A DNA stretch of 64,000 nucleotides from Dyella sp. C9 (GTDB lineage Bacteria; Pseudomonadota; Gammaproteobacteria; Xanthomonadales; Rhodanobacteraceae), in contig NZ_QIRF01000005.1 of assembly GCF_003332825.1 (NCBI RefSeq), forward strand, positions 154,158 to 218,157, given 5' to 3'. A program made the translations under genes and the position numbers. Position 1 is the stretch's first letter. Each line of letters starts with the position of its first letter. Under the pieces are notes generated by a model, which had not been told where the DNA came from, made no database searches, and saw only the letters and a program-made list of their open reading frames with translations. This document shows, in pieces, positions 53,440-62,360 of this stretch.

Positions 53440-53601
53440 GTTGGCGCTCCTTAAGTCGAATGGCCTCCATGCTAGAAGGGCCGGCCGTTTCAAGCCGGCG
53501 CGATCGTGTCAATTGCTTGCCTATTTGTATCAAGGAGGGAGCCGGGCTCTCGGCGTGCCATCCCTCAGCCCCATGGCTTCACGCGAAGCATTGACGCGTG
53601 C

Positions 53602-54504
53602 CTACGCTTCATCGAATTCGCTGAATGAAGCACGGACGCGGGCCGCATCCTGCGTGGGCGAGCAACCAAATTGCCGAAGGTATTCACGCGAGAACTGGGA
53701 CCGGCTTTCGTACCCCACGGCATAGGCCGCCTGCGTCACCTCGCGGCTTTCGATCGTGATCAAACGGCGCGCTTGCTGCAGCCTGACGGTTTTCTGGTAT
53801 TGCAGCGGCGTCATGGCAGTCACGGCCTTGAAGTGACGATGGAACGTAGCCAGGCTCATCCCCGTGCTTTCGGCGAGGCTGTCGATACCCAATGGCTGGG
53901 CGAAGCTCGTTCGAATCCGGGCCACGGCGCGCCTGATCCGGGACAGGCGGCTGTCCAGGCGCGCGATCTGCCACAGCACTTGAGCCTGCACCCCCTGCAT
54001 CAGCCTGTAGAGAATCTCCCTTTCGATCATCGGCGCGAGCACTGGAATGTCGTTGGGTCGATCGAGCAGCCGGATCATGCGCACCCATGCCTCGAGTAGA
54101 TCGGTCGAGACAGGTTCCACGGCAAAACTGGCCGGCGAATCCGCATCGCCCGCAACAGGCAAGTACGGGAGCAATTCGGCGACGAGCGACGGATCAAAGA
54201 CCAGGCTGACCGCGAGATAGGGCTGGTCCGTGCTGGCTTTGACGATGCGACCCGTCGCAGGGACTTCGATCGCGCTGATGAAATAGCGGCCTGGATCGTA
54301 ATTCAAGACGCGGTCACCGATGATGACACTTTTTTCGCCTTGGACGACGAGGCAAAGCATCGGCTCGTATAGTCCGGCAAGCGGTCCGGTCGTTGCCTCG
54401 CCTCGGGAGAGGGAAACGCGCGGAATGGGCGTCTCGGTTCGACGCCCCTGCCCGTGCCTGAGCAGGGAACTGCGTAATTCTGAAAGGGCGTGATGGTCGC
54501 GCAT
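53602..54504 (-). CDS. AraC-family transcriptional regulator
   Basis: The 300-residue protein has an N-terminal AraC_N (cupin-like) domain ('ETPIPRVSLSRGEATTGPLAGLYEPMLCLVVQGEKSVIIGDRVLNYDPGRYFISAIEVPATGRIV') and two helix-turn-helix motifs at the C terminus ('IDSLAESTGMSLATFHRHFKAVTAMTPLQYQKTVRLQQARRLI' and 'EVTQAAYAVGYESRSQFSREYLRQFGCSP'). It probably senses a small molecule and activates the SDR gene 162 bp downstream on the same strand. No ribosome site is visible before the ATG at 54504; leaderless translation is possible. Confidence 0.93.
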   Translation of the reverse strand: MRDHHALSELRSSLLRHGQGRRTETPIPRVSLSRGEATTGPLAGLYEPMLCLVVQGEKSVIIGDRVLNYDPGRYFISAIEVPATGRIVKASTDQPYLAVSLVFDPSLVAELLPYLPVAGDADSPASFAVEPVSTDLLEAWVRMIRLLDRPNDIPVLAPMIEREILYRLMQGVQAQVLWQIARLDSRLSRIRRAVARIRTSFAQPLGIDSLAESTGMSLATFHRHFKAVTAMTPLQYQKTVRLQQARRLITIESREVTQAAYAVGYESRSQFSREYLRQFGCSPTQDAARVRASFSEFDEA

Positions 54505-54700
54505 GGTCAAGTATGGAGCGACACGTCAGCTTCGCGTGGCGATCCACGTTGGCGTAAGGGTATGCGCGACCGCACCCCGCACGCACCCAGACAACCTGGC
54601 CAAGCGAGCCTCACATGCCACCGGGTAGTCCACCAGAGCTTTCGATGATTCATTGATGCCCGCTCCGGATCGGAAGCGGTTCCCCTGCCGGCGTAGCCGG

Positions 54701-54741
54701 CTAAGTAGTTATACCTAGATAGAACGGGTAATTCATCGTTT
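54701..54741 (+). promoter_or_regulatory. Regulon operator pair upstream of an SphA-like gene
   Basis: The distal site is CTAAGTA-GTTA-TACCTAG (54701-54718), then ATAGA, then the proximal site ACGGGTA-ATTC-ATCGTTT (54724-54741). The spacing is 23 bp. The distal centre is about 120 bp upstream of the ATG at 54830. Confidence 0.7.
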
Positions 54742-54829
54742 TCGCTGGCGAAGGCGCGCTGGTCTAATCCATTGGCCGGCGGCACCGTCATGCGCGAAAA
54801 GCCGCCCAAGCCCCCGGATGAGGTGGAAA

Positions 54830-55645
54830 ATGACCAGTCGTTCGACACTCCGAACTGCCTCCGCAGTCGTCGTGCTCCTGGCCGCCCAGCTTGCGCATGG
54901 CCAGGACAACGGTGGCGCGCAGGATCTCGCCAAGCAGCTGTCCAACCCGGTGGCCTCGCTGATCAGCGTGCCGTTCCAGTTCAACTACGACCAGAACATC
55001 GGCCCGCAACGCGACGGCGACAAATACCTCCTCAACTTCCAGCCGGTGATTCCAGTATCGATCAGCGCCGACTGGAACATGATCTCCCGCACCATCGTGC
55101 CGGTGGAAAGCCAGCACGAGATCTATCCGGGCGCAGGCAGCCAGACCGGCTTGGGCGACATCACGCAGAGCCTGTTCTTTTCGCCCAAGGCACCCACGGC
55201 CGGTGGATGGATCTGGGGCGTAGGCCCGGCGTTCCTGCTGCCCAGCGCCACCGACCGCTTGCTGGGTTCAGGCAAATGGGGTGCCGGTCCCACCTTCGTC
55301 GTGCTGCGCCAGGATGGCCCATGGACCTATGGCGTGCTGGCGAACCACATCTGGTCGGTTGGCGGGCAAAGCAACCGCCAGGCGGTGAGTTCGACTTTCG
55401 TGCAGCCGTTCTTCTCTTACAACACGGCCGATGCCTGGACGTTCACCCTCCAAACCGAATCGACCTACAACTGGAAGCAAACCCAGTGGTCGGTGCCGAT
55501 CAACATGGTGGCGGCCAAGCTGGTGAAGTTTGGCAAACAGCCTGTGCAGTTCTTCCTCGGGGCGCGCTACTGGGACCATGCCACCGACGCGGGCGCGCAC
55601 GGCTGGGGCGTGCGCCTGGGTGCCACCCTGCTGTTCCCGAAATGA
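54830..55645 (+). CDS. SphA-like outer-membrane transporter protein
   Basis: The 271-residue protein has a signal peptide (to LAHGQ) and a beta-barrel body: 'ASLISVPFQFNYDQNIGPQRDGDKYLLNFQPVIPVSISADWNMISRTIVPV', 'GLGDITQSLFFSPK', 'WGVGPAFLLPSATDRLLGSGKWGAGPTFVVL', 'TFVQPFFSYNTADAWTFTLQTESTYNWKQTQWSVPINMVAAKLVKFGKQPVQFFLGARYW'. It belongs to the transporter/neuromedin-U-like branch of the phenol_MetA_deg clan; function unknown. The ATG at 54830 has GAGG upstream. A double operator precedes it. Confidence 0.8.
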   Translation: MTSRSTLRTASAVVVLLAAQLAHGQDNGGAQDLAKQLSNPVASLISVPFQFNYDQNIGPQRDGDKYLLNFQPVIPVSISADWNMISRTIVPVESQHEIYPGAGSQTGLGDITQSLFFSPKAPTAGGWIWGVGPAFLLPSATDRLLGSGKWGAGPTFVVLRQDGPWTYGVLANHIWSVGGQSNRQAVSSTFVQPFFSYNTADAWTFTLQTESTYNWKQTQWSVPINMVAAKLVKFGKQPVQFFLGARYWDHATDAGAHGWGVRLGATLLFPK

Positions 55646-55740
55646 TGTGGTGTTGGCGACTGTAAGGAATGTGTACGGCGCCAGGTGATGGCAGAAGTAA
55701 ATAACGGCAGTCACTACAGAAGGCTCTTGAGGACGGCACC

Positions 55741-57489
55741 ATGGCTGCATGGCATTCGATCAGGCGGAGTCAGGCAGTTCACAAGCAGAACGCGGCAGAG
55801 GCGCCCCAGCCCGGGCGGGATATACCTGCGTACTCTGGGGTGTCGCTGCTCACGAGAGCCGGGCGTATCGCGCGGCGATGGCTTCAGGCATGCGTGCTCG
55901 CTCTGGTCATTCAATGCGGCACGGCGATGCCCGGGATGGCTCATGCGGTGATGCCCGCGCAGGATGAGGCCACCCCCGCCCCGGCGACGGCTGCGGAAAC
56001 CCCGCAACAAGCCACGGTGCGCTTCTACAACCGTGACATCGTCACCTTCCGCTCCGACTTTCTCGGGCGCTCGCCCGAGCTGAGAGCCAAGAGCGCCGAG
56101 GACAACATCGGTCGCATCGCCGCCCAGCAAGGCGACGCCCCCGTCACCTTCAAGGATGCCCCGCAGGGAACGCTGATCCTGCTTGGCGGCGAACTGGTAG
56201 CGATCCTCACCCCGGACGACCTCGACAAGCTCAACAGCGAATCCATGGCCGATGTGCGTGAGCGCATCGCGCATAACCTGAGCGAGGCGGTCGCCGCTTC
56301 CAACGCGGCGAACTCTCCCAGACGCTTGCTCCAGGGCATTTTGCTTACGCTACTCGCGACCCTGGTGGCGCTGGGCCTGGCGTTGGCACTTCGCTGGAGC
56401 AGCCGGCGCATCGACGGCGGGCTGCATCGCTGGCTGGAACGACGGCTCGTCGCGCTGCGCCATGAGTCCGCGCGACAGCTGGCGCTGAGCACGCGAACCA
56501 TCGCCACTTGGATTGTCCGCGTGATCACCTGGATCATCGCCCTCGCGATCCTGGAGGAATGGCTGCGTTTCGTGCTCGGCCAGTTCCCGTATACCCAGCC
56601 ATGGTCGGCCGCCATGCGTGGCTGGGTGATCAGGGAGCTGGGACACTGGGGTTCCGCCATCGCCAGCGCCATTCCCGGACTGGTGGCCGCGGTGGTGATC
56701 CTGCTGGTCGCCCGGGCGGTGACACAGGCCATCAGCATGACCTTTCGCGGCGTGCAGAGCGGCCGCTTCAAGCTCTTCGAGATCGACTCCGAACTGGCCG
56801 AGCCAACACGCAAACTCATCGTGGTGGTGGTGTGGCTATTCGCCATCGCCATGGCCTACCCCTATCTGCCTGGCGCGCAAACCGAGGCCTTCAAGGGGCT
56901 GAGCGTGCTGGTCGGCCTGATGGTGTCGCTCGGCGCCTCGGGCATCGTGGGCCAGGCCGCGAGCAGTTTCACCATCATCTACTCGCGCACGATGAAGGTC
57001 GGCGACCTCATCCGCAGCGGTGATACCGAAGGCGTGGTGCTGCAGATCGGCCTGTTCACCACGCGCATCCGCACGCTGACCGGCGTGGAGGTGAGCATTC
57101 CCAACAACGTGGTGCTCGGCAGCCAGCTGCACAATTTCTCGCGCCATCCGCAGGGGCCGGGCATGTGGCTGGAAACCTGCGTGACCATCGGCTACGACAC
57201 ACCGTGGCGACAGGTGCAGCAGATGCTGCTGAGCGCCGCCGGCGAAACCGCGCTGATCGAGCGCGACCCCGCACCCTTCGTGCTGCAGACCGCACTTTCC
57301 GACTTCTACGTGGAATACCGCCTGCGGGTACGCATCACCGATGTATCACGGAGGCTGGACGTTTTGAGCGAACTGCATTCGCGTATCCAGGACAACTTCA
57401 ACACGTCGGGCGTACAGATCATGTCCCCGCACTACGTGACCGACCCCGCCGAACCCAAGGTCGTGGCACCCGGGCACTGGAATGGCTGA
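55741..57489 (+). CDS. MscS-type mechanosensitive channel
   Basis: The 582-residue protein has a signal region, a periplasmic domain of about 170 residues, five or so membrane helices, and an MscS core with 'VSLGASGIVGQAASSFTIIYSRTMKVGDLIRSGDTEGVVLQIGLFTTRIRTLTGVEVSIPNNVVLGSQLHNFSR'. This is the pore-lining TM3 followed by the beta domain. It releases solutes on osmotic downshock. Only 8 bp separate it from the following SphA-like gene, so they form an operon. No copy of the regulon operator is clear upstream. Confidence 0.93.
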   Translation: MAAWHSIRRSQAVHKQNAAEAPQPGRDIPAYSGVSLLTRAGRIARRWLQACVLALVIQCGTAMPGMAHAVMPAQDEATPAPATAAETPQQATVRFYNRDIVTFRSDFLGRSPELRAKSAEDNIGRIAAQQGDAPVTFKDAPQGTLILLGGELVAILTPDDLDKLNSESMADVRERIAHNLSEAVAASNAANSPRRLLQGILLTLLATLVALGLALALRWSSRRIDGGLHRWLERRLVALRHESARQLALSTRTIATWIVRVITWIIALAILEEWLRFVLGQFPYTQPWSAAMRGWVIRELGHWGSAIASAIPGLVAAVVILLVARAVTQAISMTFRGVQSGRFKLFEIDSELAEPTRKLIVVVVWLFAIAMAYPYLPGAQTEAFKGLSVLVGLMVSLGASGIVGQAASSFTIIYSRTMKVGDLIRSGDTEGVVLQIGLFTTRIRTLTGVEVSIPNNVVLGSQLHNFSRHPQGPGMWLETCVTIGYDTPWRQVQQMLLSAAGETALIERDPAPFVLQTALSDFYVEYRLRVRITDVSRRLDVLSELHSRIQDNFNTSGVQIMSPHYVTDPAEPKVVAPGHWNG

Positions 57490-57496
57490 GTGATCC

Positions 57497-58429
57497 ATGC
57501 GACATCACGCTTGCAAGCTGACATCGCTCACCGCCCTGCTCGCGCTCGCCGCCGTCGCGGCCCCCGCCAGCGCCACCGAAGGCGCCAGCGGCATGTATCT
57601 GCTCGGCGGACAGACGCTGGATGCCGGCCTCAGCCCACCACCAGGCTGGTACCTTGCCATGGCCGCCTCCCAATACAACGGCTCGGTCGGAGGCACCATC
57701 CAGGGTGGCCTGCGCGTCGCGGAGTTGCGCAAGAAGTCGGACGGGTTGACCACGTTCCTTATCTTTGCGCCCAAGCCACGGATACTCGGCGGCCAGCTGG
57801 TGCTGTCCGTGGGCATGCCCTATGCGTATCTTCGACTCACCGGCGAGATCGACGGGCCCAATGGCGTCCGCAAGGCGGCGGTCAGTGGCTCGGGCAAGGG
57901 GGATACCGTGATGGTCGCCCGCCTGGGTTGGCAGAGCGCCACGTTTTCGCACGCCGTATCGCTCACGGCATGGGCTCCAACCGGCGACTACCAGAAAGGC
58001 TTCACGCCCTCGATCGGTCACAACCGCTGGGCCGGCGATGTCATGTGGGCATTCACCTATGCACCAGGCAACCATCGCACGGAGTTCTCCGGGGCCATCG
58101 GCTACGACTTCAACGGGCCCAACACGCTCACGCATTACCGCAGCGGCAACGAGGCGCATCTCGAACTGGGCCTGGGCCGGCGGCTGACACCCCACCTCGA
58201 GCTGGGGCTGGGCGCCTATGCCTATCGCCAGGTCACGGCCGACAGCGGTGCCGGCGCCACGCTCGGTGCACTCAAGGGGCGGGTCTACGGCGCGGGTCCC
58301 GCCGTCAACTACAGCTTGCAGGTCGGCGGACATGGATTGGTATTCCTGGGGCGTTACTTCAAGGAGTTCGATGCCGAGCGTCATTTCCAGGGCAATCTCG
58401 CACTGATCTCCGCCACCTTGAGCCTATGA
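57497..58429 (+). CDS. SphA/phenol-MetA-type outer-membrane transporter protein
   Basis: The 310-residue protein has a signal peptide (to ASAT). Its mature part 'EGASGMYLLGGQTLDAGLSPPPGWYLAMAASQYNGSVGGTIQGGLRVAEL', with 'WAPTGDYQKGFTPSIGHNRWAGDVMWAFTY' and the end 'EFDAERHFQGNLALISATLSL', is the SphA family pattern and a paralogue of 20425-21369. It is co-transcribed with the MscS gene. The role is probably uptake or export of hydrophobic molecules; no direct evidence. Confidence 0.85.
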   Translation: MRHHACKLTSLTALLALAAVAAPASATEGASGMYLLGGQTLDAGLSPPPGWYLAMAASQYNGSVGGTIQGGLRVAELRKKSDGLTTFLIFAPKPRILGGQLVLSVGMPYAYLRLTGEIDGPNGVRKAAVSGSGKGDTVMVARLGWQSATFSHAVSLTAWAPTGDYQKGFTPSIGHNRWAGDVMWAFTYAPGNHRTEFSGAIGYDFNGPNTLTHYRSGNEAHLELGLGRRLTPHLELGLGAYAYRQVTADSGAGATLGALKGRVYGAGPAVNYSLQVGGHGLVFLGRYFKEFDAERHFQGNLALISATLSL

Positions 58430-58531
58430 ACGCCAGCATGCCGTCCGTGGGGTTCTTCTCCGGTGGGCTCACGCCAGCCCATCGACAGAAACCTGCCGGC
58501 GAACGGCCGCTGCATGGCACAGGAGGATGGC

Positions 58532-60295
58532 ATGGCCACCCCGCCACCCCGATCCCGTTCGATTGACTGGCAGTTCAAGAGACTGGTCATCACGTGCTGC
58601 CTGGCGCTGTTGCCATTCGCCGCGTGGGCGTTATTCCACCAGTGGATGGCGTACCAGGAGGCGCGGTCCGCCACTGCCGACCTGCGCCGCTTCCATATCG
58701 CTCTGATCGTCATGGAAGACCTTTCCAACGAGCGCATCGAGACCGCGCGCCGATTTACCAGCCAGGCCTCTGGCGAACCGGCCGAGCCGTTGCCGCTGCA
58801 AAGGCTGCGCGGTGAGCTGGACGCTCAACTGGGCCTGCTGGGCCAATCGGTCACTGCAACAAACTGCTCGGATTGCGCTTCGCTGCAACGACGACTCCAC
58901 TCGACCGAAGCCGCGCTTGCGCAAGCGCGCACAAACGTCGATGCCCTGCTAGCGCGAGGCGCCGATGCAACGACTTGCGAAGCCGCCAGCAATGTCATGG
59001 ACCAATTGTTCGCCATCACCTCACAGCTATCGTCGCTGGCCGCGGCCACGGTGGCCCCTTCGGTACAGCACAATCCCGATACGGTGCGCTACGCCTACGT
59101 GGCCTCGTTCGCCTCCCTGCTTCGCGACTATGCCGGACAGATGGGCTCGGAGGTGTCCATGGGCCTGTCGCAAGCCTGCCCACTGACCAGGGCGGAGTCG
59201 CTGCGCATCGAACAGCTCGCCGGAAAGATCCGCTTGCTCTACTGGTTGAGCGGCACGGTGGTGCGGGCAAGGCCGCTGCTGGACGGCGAGCTCATCGCGC
59301 GCATCGACCAGGAGTACATGAAGAAGGGCCTGGACTACACCCGACGAGTCGCCAGTGACCACCTGGCCGGCCGCACGGACGTATCGCCGCTGGAATTTCG
59401 CCGCAGCTACACCGGCTTCATGGCGCCGATCGTCGAGCTGCGCAACGTGGCCCTGGACCTGGCCGCCACGAGCCTGCGGCACGACCAGCGACAACAGGGC
59501 GCGCTGGTCATCGTACTGGTGGGCGGCCTGCTGTTGCTGGCCGCGCTGCTGCTGTTGGTCACGCGCCGGTTCCACGAGAAGATCGTCCGGCCTTTCATCA
59601 TGGCCAACGATGCCGTGCTCGACATTGCCGCCGACCGCGACCCGGGCGACCTGAAGCACGCGAGCTTCCATGGCGAGATCGGTGACCTGTTCTCCGCGCT
59701 GGGCATGCTCTGGAGCGGCAACAAGCGCCGGCTGGAACTGGAGCAGGAACGCGAGCGGCTGATGGCCGAACTCAAACGCATGGCCGAAACCGACCACCTG
59801 ACCGGCCTGCTCAACCGGCGGGCGTTCGAGCACGAGGTGCTCGCGCTGCTGGGCGATCGACGAAGCAGCGATGCCTGGATCGTGCTCACTTCCTTCGACG
59901 TCGACCATTTCAAGCACATCAACGACACCTACGGCCACGAGGCCGGCGATCTCGCATTGCAGAAGCTGGCGGAGCTTTGCCGGGAAACCTGGCGATCGGG
60001 CGACGTGGTGGGTCGCGTGGGCGGCGAGGAGTTTGTGGCGCTTTCCGTGGTTGACGACCCGGCGCAAGCCACGGCCGCGGCGCAAAGGTTGATGGAGCGG
60101 CTCCATCAGACATCCATCAAGCTTCCCAACGGAGCAACCTTCCGCATGACGGTGAGCTTCGGCGTGGTATTTGCGCGGCGTGCCGGCGTACCTACGCTCG
60201 CCGCACTGAACCGACAGGCCGATGCCCTGCTCTACCAAGCCAAGTCGTCGGGCCGCGACCGGCTGGAAAGCGCCCGGTTTTCCATCGAAACCTAG
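58532..60295 (+). CDS. Membrane diguanylate cyclase with I-site (GGDEF domain)
   Basis: The 587-residue protein has a membrane helix near the N terminus (LVITCCLALLPFAAWALFHQW) and a large periplasmic sensor domain of about 290 residues with several helices and cysteines. A second membrane helix (QGALVIVLVGGLLLLAALLLLVT) and a linker precede the GGDEF domain: 'ETDHLTGLLNRRAFE', 'FDVDHFKHINDTYGHEAGD', and 'WRSGDVVGRVGGEEF', which has both the RxxD inhibitory site and the GGEEF active site. It should be product-inhibited, unlike the cyclase at 1857. The start has AGGAGG five bases upstream. Confidence 0.93.
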   Translation: MATPPPRSRSIDWQFKRLVITCCLALLPFAAWALFHQWMAYQEARSATADLRRFHIALIVMEDLSNERIETARRFTSQASGEPAEPLPLQRLRGELDAQLGLLGQSVTATNCSDCASLQRRLHSTEAALAQARTNVDALLARGADATTCEAASNVMDQLFAITSQLSSLAAATVAPSVQHNPDTVRYAYVASFASLLRDYAGQMGSEVSMGLSQACPLTRAESLRIEQLAGKIRLLYWLSGTVVRARPLLDGELIARIDQEYMKKGLDYTRRVASDHLAGRTDVSPLEFRRSYTGFMAPIVELRNVALDLAATSLRHDQRQQGALVIVLVGGLLLLAALLLLVTRRFHEKIVRPFIMANDAVLDIAADRDPGDLKHASFHGEIGDLFSALGMLWSGNKRRLELEQERERLMAELKRMAETDHLTGLLNRRAFEHEVLALLGDRRSSDAWIVLTSFDVDHFKHINDTYGHEAGDLALQKLAELCRETWRSGDVVGRVGGEEFVALSVVDDPAQATAAAQRLMERLHQTSIKLPNGATFRMTVSFGVVFARRAGVPTLAALNRQADALLYQAKSSGRDRLESARFSIET

Positions 60296-60448
60296 GCCGG
60301 AGGCGAGACGCCACGAAAAACCCGCGCATCTGCACCTGCTCTCCTGGATGTGAGTTGCCCCAGGCACCCGACGAACCTTGTGGCAGACGCAATCACGGCA
60401 CATTCACCTCACTCTCACGCCATGCTGCACCGACCTATCCACGCGCCT

Positions 60449-60489
60449 CTACGAAATTCTACGAATTCATTTGTAGGTGGTTGCAGGCG
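60449..60489 (+). promoter_or_regulatory. Weaker regulon operator upstream of the DUF2092 gene
   Basis: The distal site is CTACGAA-ATTC-TACGAAT (60449-60466). A possible second copy, GTAGGTG-GTTG-CAGGCGT, begins 24 bases further on, one more than the usual 23. The distal centre is 187 bp from the ATG at 60645. Confidence 0.45.
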
Positions 60490-60644
60490 TAGAGTTTGGG
60501 TCCCGCCTAGCCCGTGCATCCACGGGGTGCGAGCATGGCCCATTCACGCCGGGCAGGTGAACCGTCGTTGCTGTCGCTGTCGATGCCCCACCGAACATCT
60601 GATCTGCATACACCTGACTGCATGAATGCCGAGGAGGCAGCATC

Positions 60645-61442
60645 ATGAAACGCAAGTGGCATTTACCCTGCCTGGCGGTATGGGTGGCGTGCGCTGCCGC
60701 ACCCGCCTGGGCACTTGACGATACCAAGCCGGCAGCGGCACAGGCGCCCGCCGATGAAGCGCCTGCGGTGGAGCCGTCGGCTATCCATGCGATAGACCTG
60801 ATGGCGCAGAAGCTTCGTTCGCTCAAGTCCTTTACCGTGGTTGCCAACATCACCAACGAGGACGTGCTGCAGTCCGGGCAGAAGGTCACCTATGGTGGCA
60901 CGGTGACCTACAAGGTGCGTACGCCCGACCGCTTCTTCGCGTCGGTGGACAGTGATCGCAAGCAACGCAGCTTCTACTACGACGGATCGAAGTTCACGAT
61001 CTATGCGCCGCGCATGCACTACTACGCCCAAGAGCCCATGACCGGCAGCGTGGCCCAGCTCGTGGATACGGCCCAGCAGAAGTACGGCATCGACATGCCC
61101 CTGGCCGATCTCTTCTATTGGGGCACGGACAAGGCGCCGACCTCGGCGATCCAGTCGGCCACGGTGATCGGCCCGGCCCGCATCGGAAAGACCGAGTGTG
61201 ACCACCTGCTGATGCGCCAGTCCGGCGTGGACTGGCAGCTGTGGATCTCAAGGCAGACCCTGCTTCCCGCCAAGCTCGTCATCGCCAACCTCGACGACCC
61301 GACGCAGCCCGAGTACTCGGCGACGTTCCAGTGGGATGCCGACAGCCAGCTCGCCGACAGCGCGTTCACCTTCAATCCGACCCCGGAGGATCACCCGATC
61401 AAGATCGCCGAGGACACGCAGGCTAAGGAGGCGTCGCCATGA
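60645..61442 (+). CDS. DUF2092 periplasmic protein
   Basis: The 265-residue protein has a signal peptide (to AWALD), an Ala/Pro-rich spacer, and the DUF2092 domain: 'HAIDLMAQKLRSLKSFTVVANITNEDVLQSGQKVTYGGTVTYKVRTPDRFFASVDSDRKQRSFYYDGSKFTIYAPRMHYYAQEP', 'KTECDHLLMRQSGVDWQLWISRQTLLPAKLVI'. The family resembles LolA-type lipid-binding folds; function unknown. The stop overlaps the next gene by ATGA. Confidence 0.9.
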   Translation: MKRKWHLPCLAVWVACAAAPAWALDDTKPAAAQAPADEAPAVEPSAIHAIDLMAQKLRSLKSFTVVANITNEDVLQSGQKVTYGGTVTYKVRTPDRFFASVDSDRKQRSFYYDGSKFTIYAPRMHYYAQEPMTGSVAQLVDTAQQKYGIDMPLADLFYWGTDKAPTSAIQSATVIGPARIGKTECDHLLMRQSGVDWQLWISRQTLLPAKLVIANLDDPTQPEYSATFQWDADSQLADSAFTFNPTPEDHPIKIAEDTQAKEASP

Positions 61443-61993
61443 AAAGCTGCATTGTCTCCCCCCGAATCGGCCTGTACGGCGTCGTACTGCTTGCCACGGC
61501 CTTCCTGGTGCTTCCCCCTGCACTGGAAGCGGCGCGCGGCGGCCCCCGCGGTGGCGGTGGAGGTCGGGCCATGGCCAGCCAGCCGCGCGCCAGTTCGCGC
61601 TCGTCGATCAACGCGCAGCCCCGTGGCAACTACGGCGGCGGTGGCGGCAACCGCAACTTCAATGGCAATGGCAGTGGCAACCGCAACATCAACAACAATC
61701 GCAACGTGAACCGGAACACCAATGTGAACGTCAATCGCGACGTGCACGTCGATGCCGACAACGACTGGGATCACCACGGCTGGGATTACCACCCGGTGGC
61801 TACCGCCGCCGCAGTGACCGCCACGGTCGCGGTGACCTCCGCGGTGGTCGGCTCGATCGTGAACTCGGTTCCGCCAAGCTGCCAGACGGTCGTGTCCAAC
61901 GGCGTCACCTATTCCCAATGCGGGAATACCTGGTACCAGCCCAGCTACTCCGGCAGCCAGGTCCAATACGTCGTCGTCAATCCGCCTTATTGA
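61439..61993 (+). CDS. Secreted Gly/Asn-rich protein with conserved C terminus
   Basis: The 184-residue protein has a signal peptide and a low-complexity mature region rich in Gly, Asn and Arg ('NRNFNGNGSGNRNINNNRNVNRNTNVNVNRDVHVD'). A hydrophobic stretch follows ('AAAVTATVAVTSAVVGSIVNSV'), then a C terminus with 'PSCQTVVSNGVTYSQCGNTWYQPSY' (two cysteines). This type of protein is often paired with DUF2092 proteins. Its role is unknown. It is coupled to the DUF2092 gene by ATGA overlap. Confidence 0.75.
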   Translation: MKSCIVSPRIGLYGVVLLATAFLVLPPALEAARGGPRGGGGGRAMASQPRASSRSSINAQPRGNYGGGGGNRNFNGNGSGNRNINNNRNVNRNTNVNVNRDVHVDADNDWDHHGWDYHPVATAAAVTATVAVTSAVVGSIVNSVPPSCQTVVSNGVTYSQCGNTWYQPSYSGSQVQYVVVNPPY

Positions 61994-62007
61994 GGTGGCG
62001 CGCTCGA

Positions 62008-62038
62008 CCACCCACCGGGCCCGGCGCCTGGTGGGTGG
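62008..62038. terminator. Hairpin after the DUF2092 operon
   Basis: A 9-bp stem CCACCCACC / GGTGGGTGG around a GC-rich loop, 14 bp after the stop. No T-run. Nothing else is seen in the rest of the gap to 62360. Confidence 0.5.
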
Positions 62039-62360
62039 CGGTGCTGCCATGCGCGGTGGCCACCCTGCGCCTGGTCTCTTATCCATCACCGCGCTACATC
62101 ACCAAGGCCATAGCCGAGAGTTTGCAATCGAAGTCGCCGCGTAGCGAAGCATCGCAGCAGCACTGAGAGCGCGATGGGCCATGTGGGCTGCTGCCCGCCA
62201 CGCGACCTCGCACGGCATCGACTTCATCTTCACGCAGCGACTGTGCTCTCGCGACCCGATGTTCACGCAATTTTTTTGCGTCGGCTAGACGCGGCATCGG
62301 GTACTAAGTTGGTGGGGAATCGAGCGCGTTGGAGTCATCCTGAACAAGGGACGTGGCGCC

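Noticed and set aside
55680..55740. Possible further operator copy before the MscS gene (AGAAGTAAATAACGGCAG)
   Set aside because: The right half does not fit TACNNAG at the required spacing, and no second copy is found 23 bp on.
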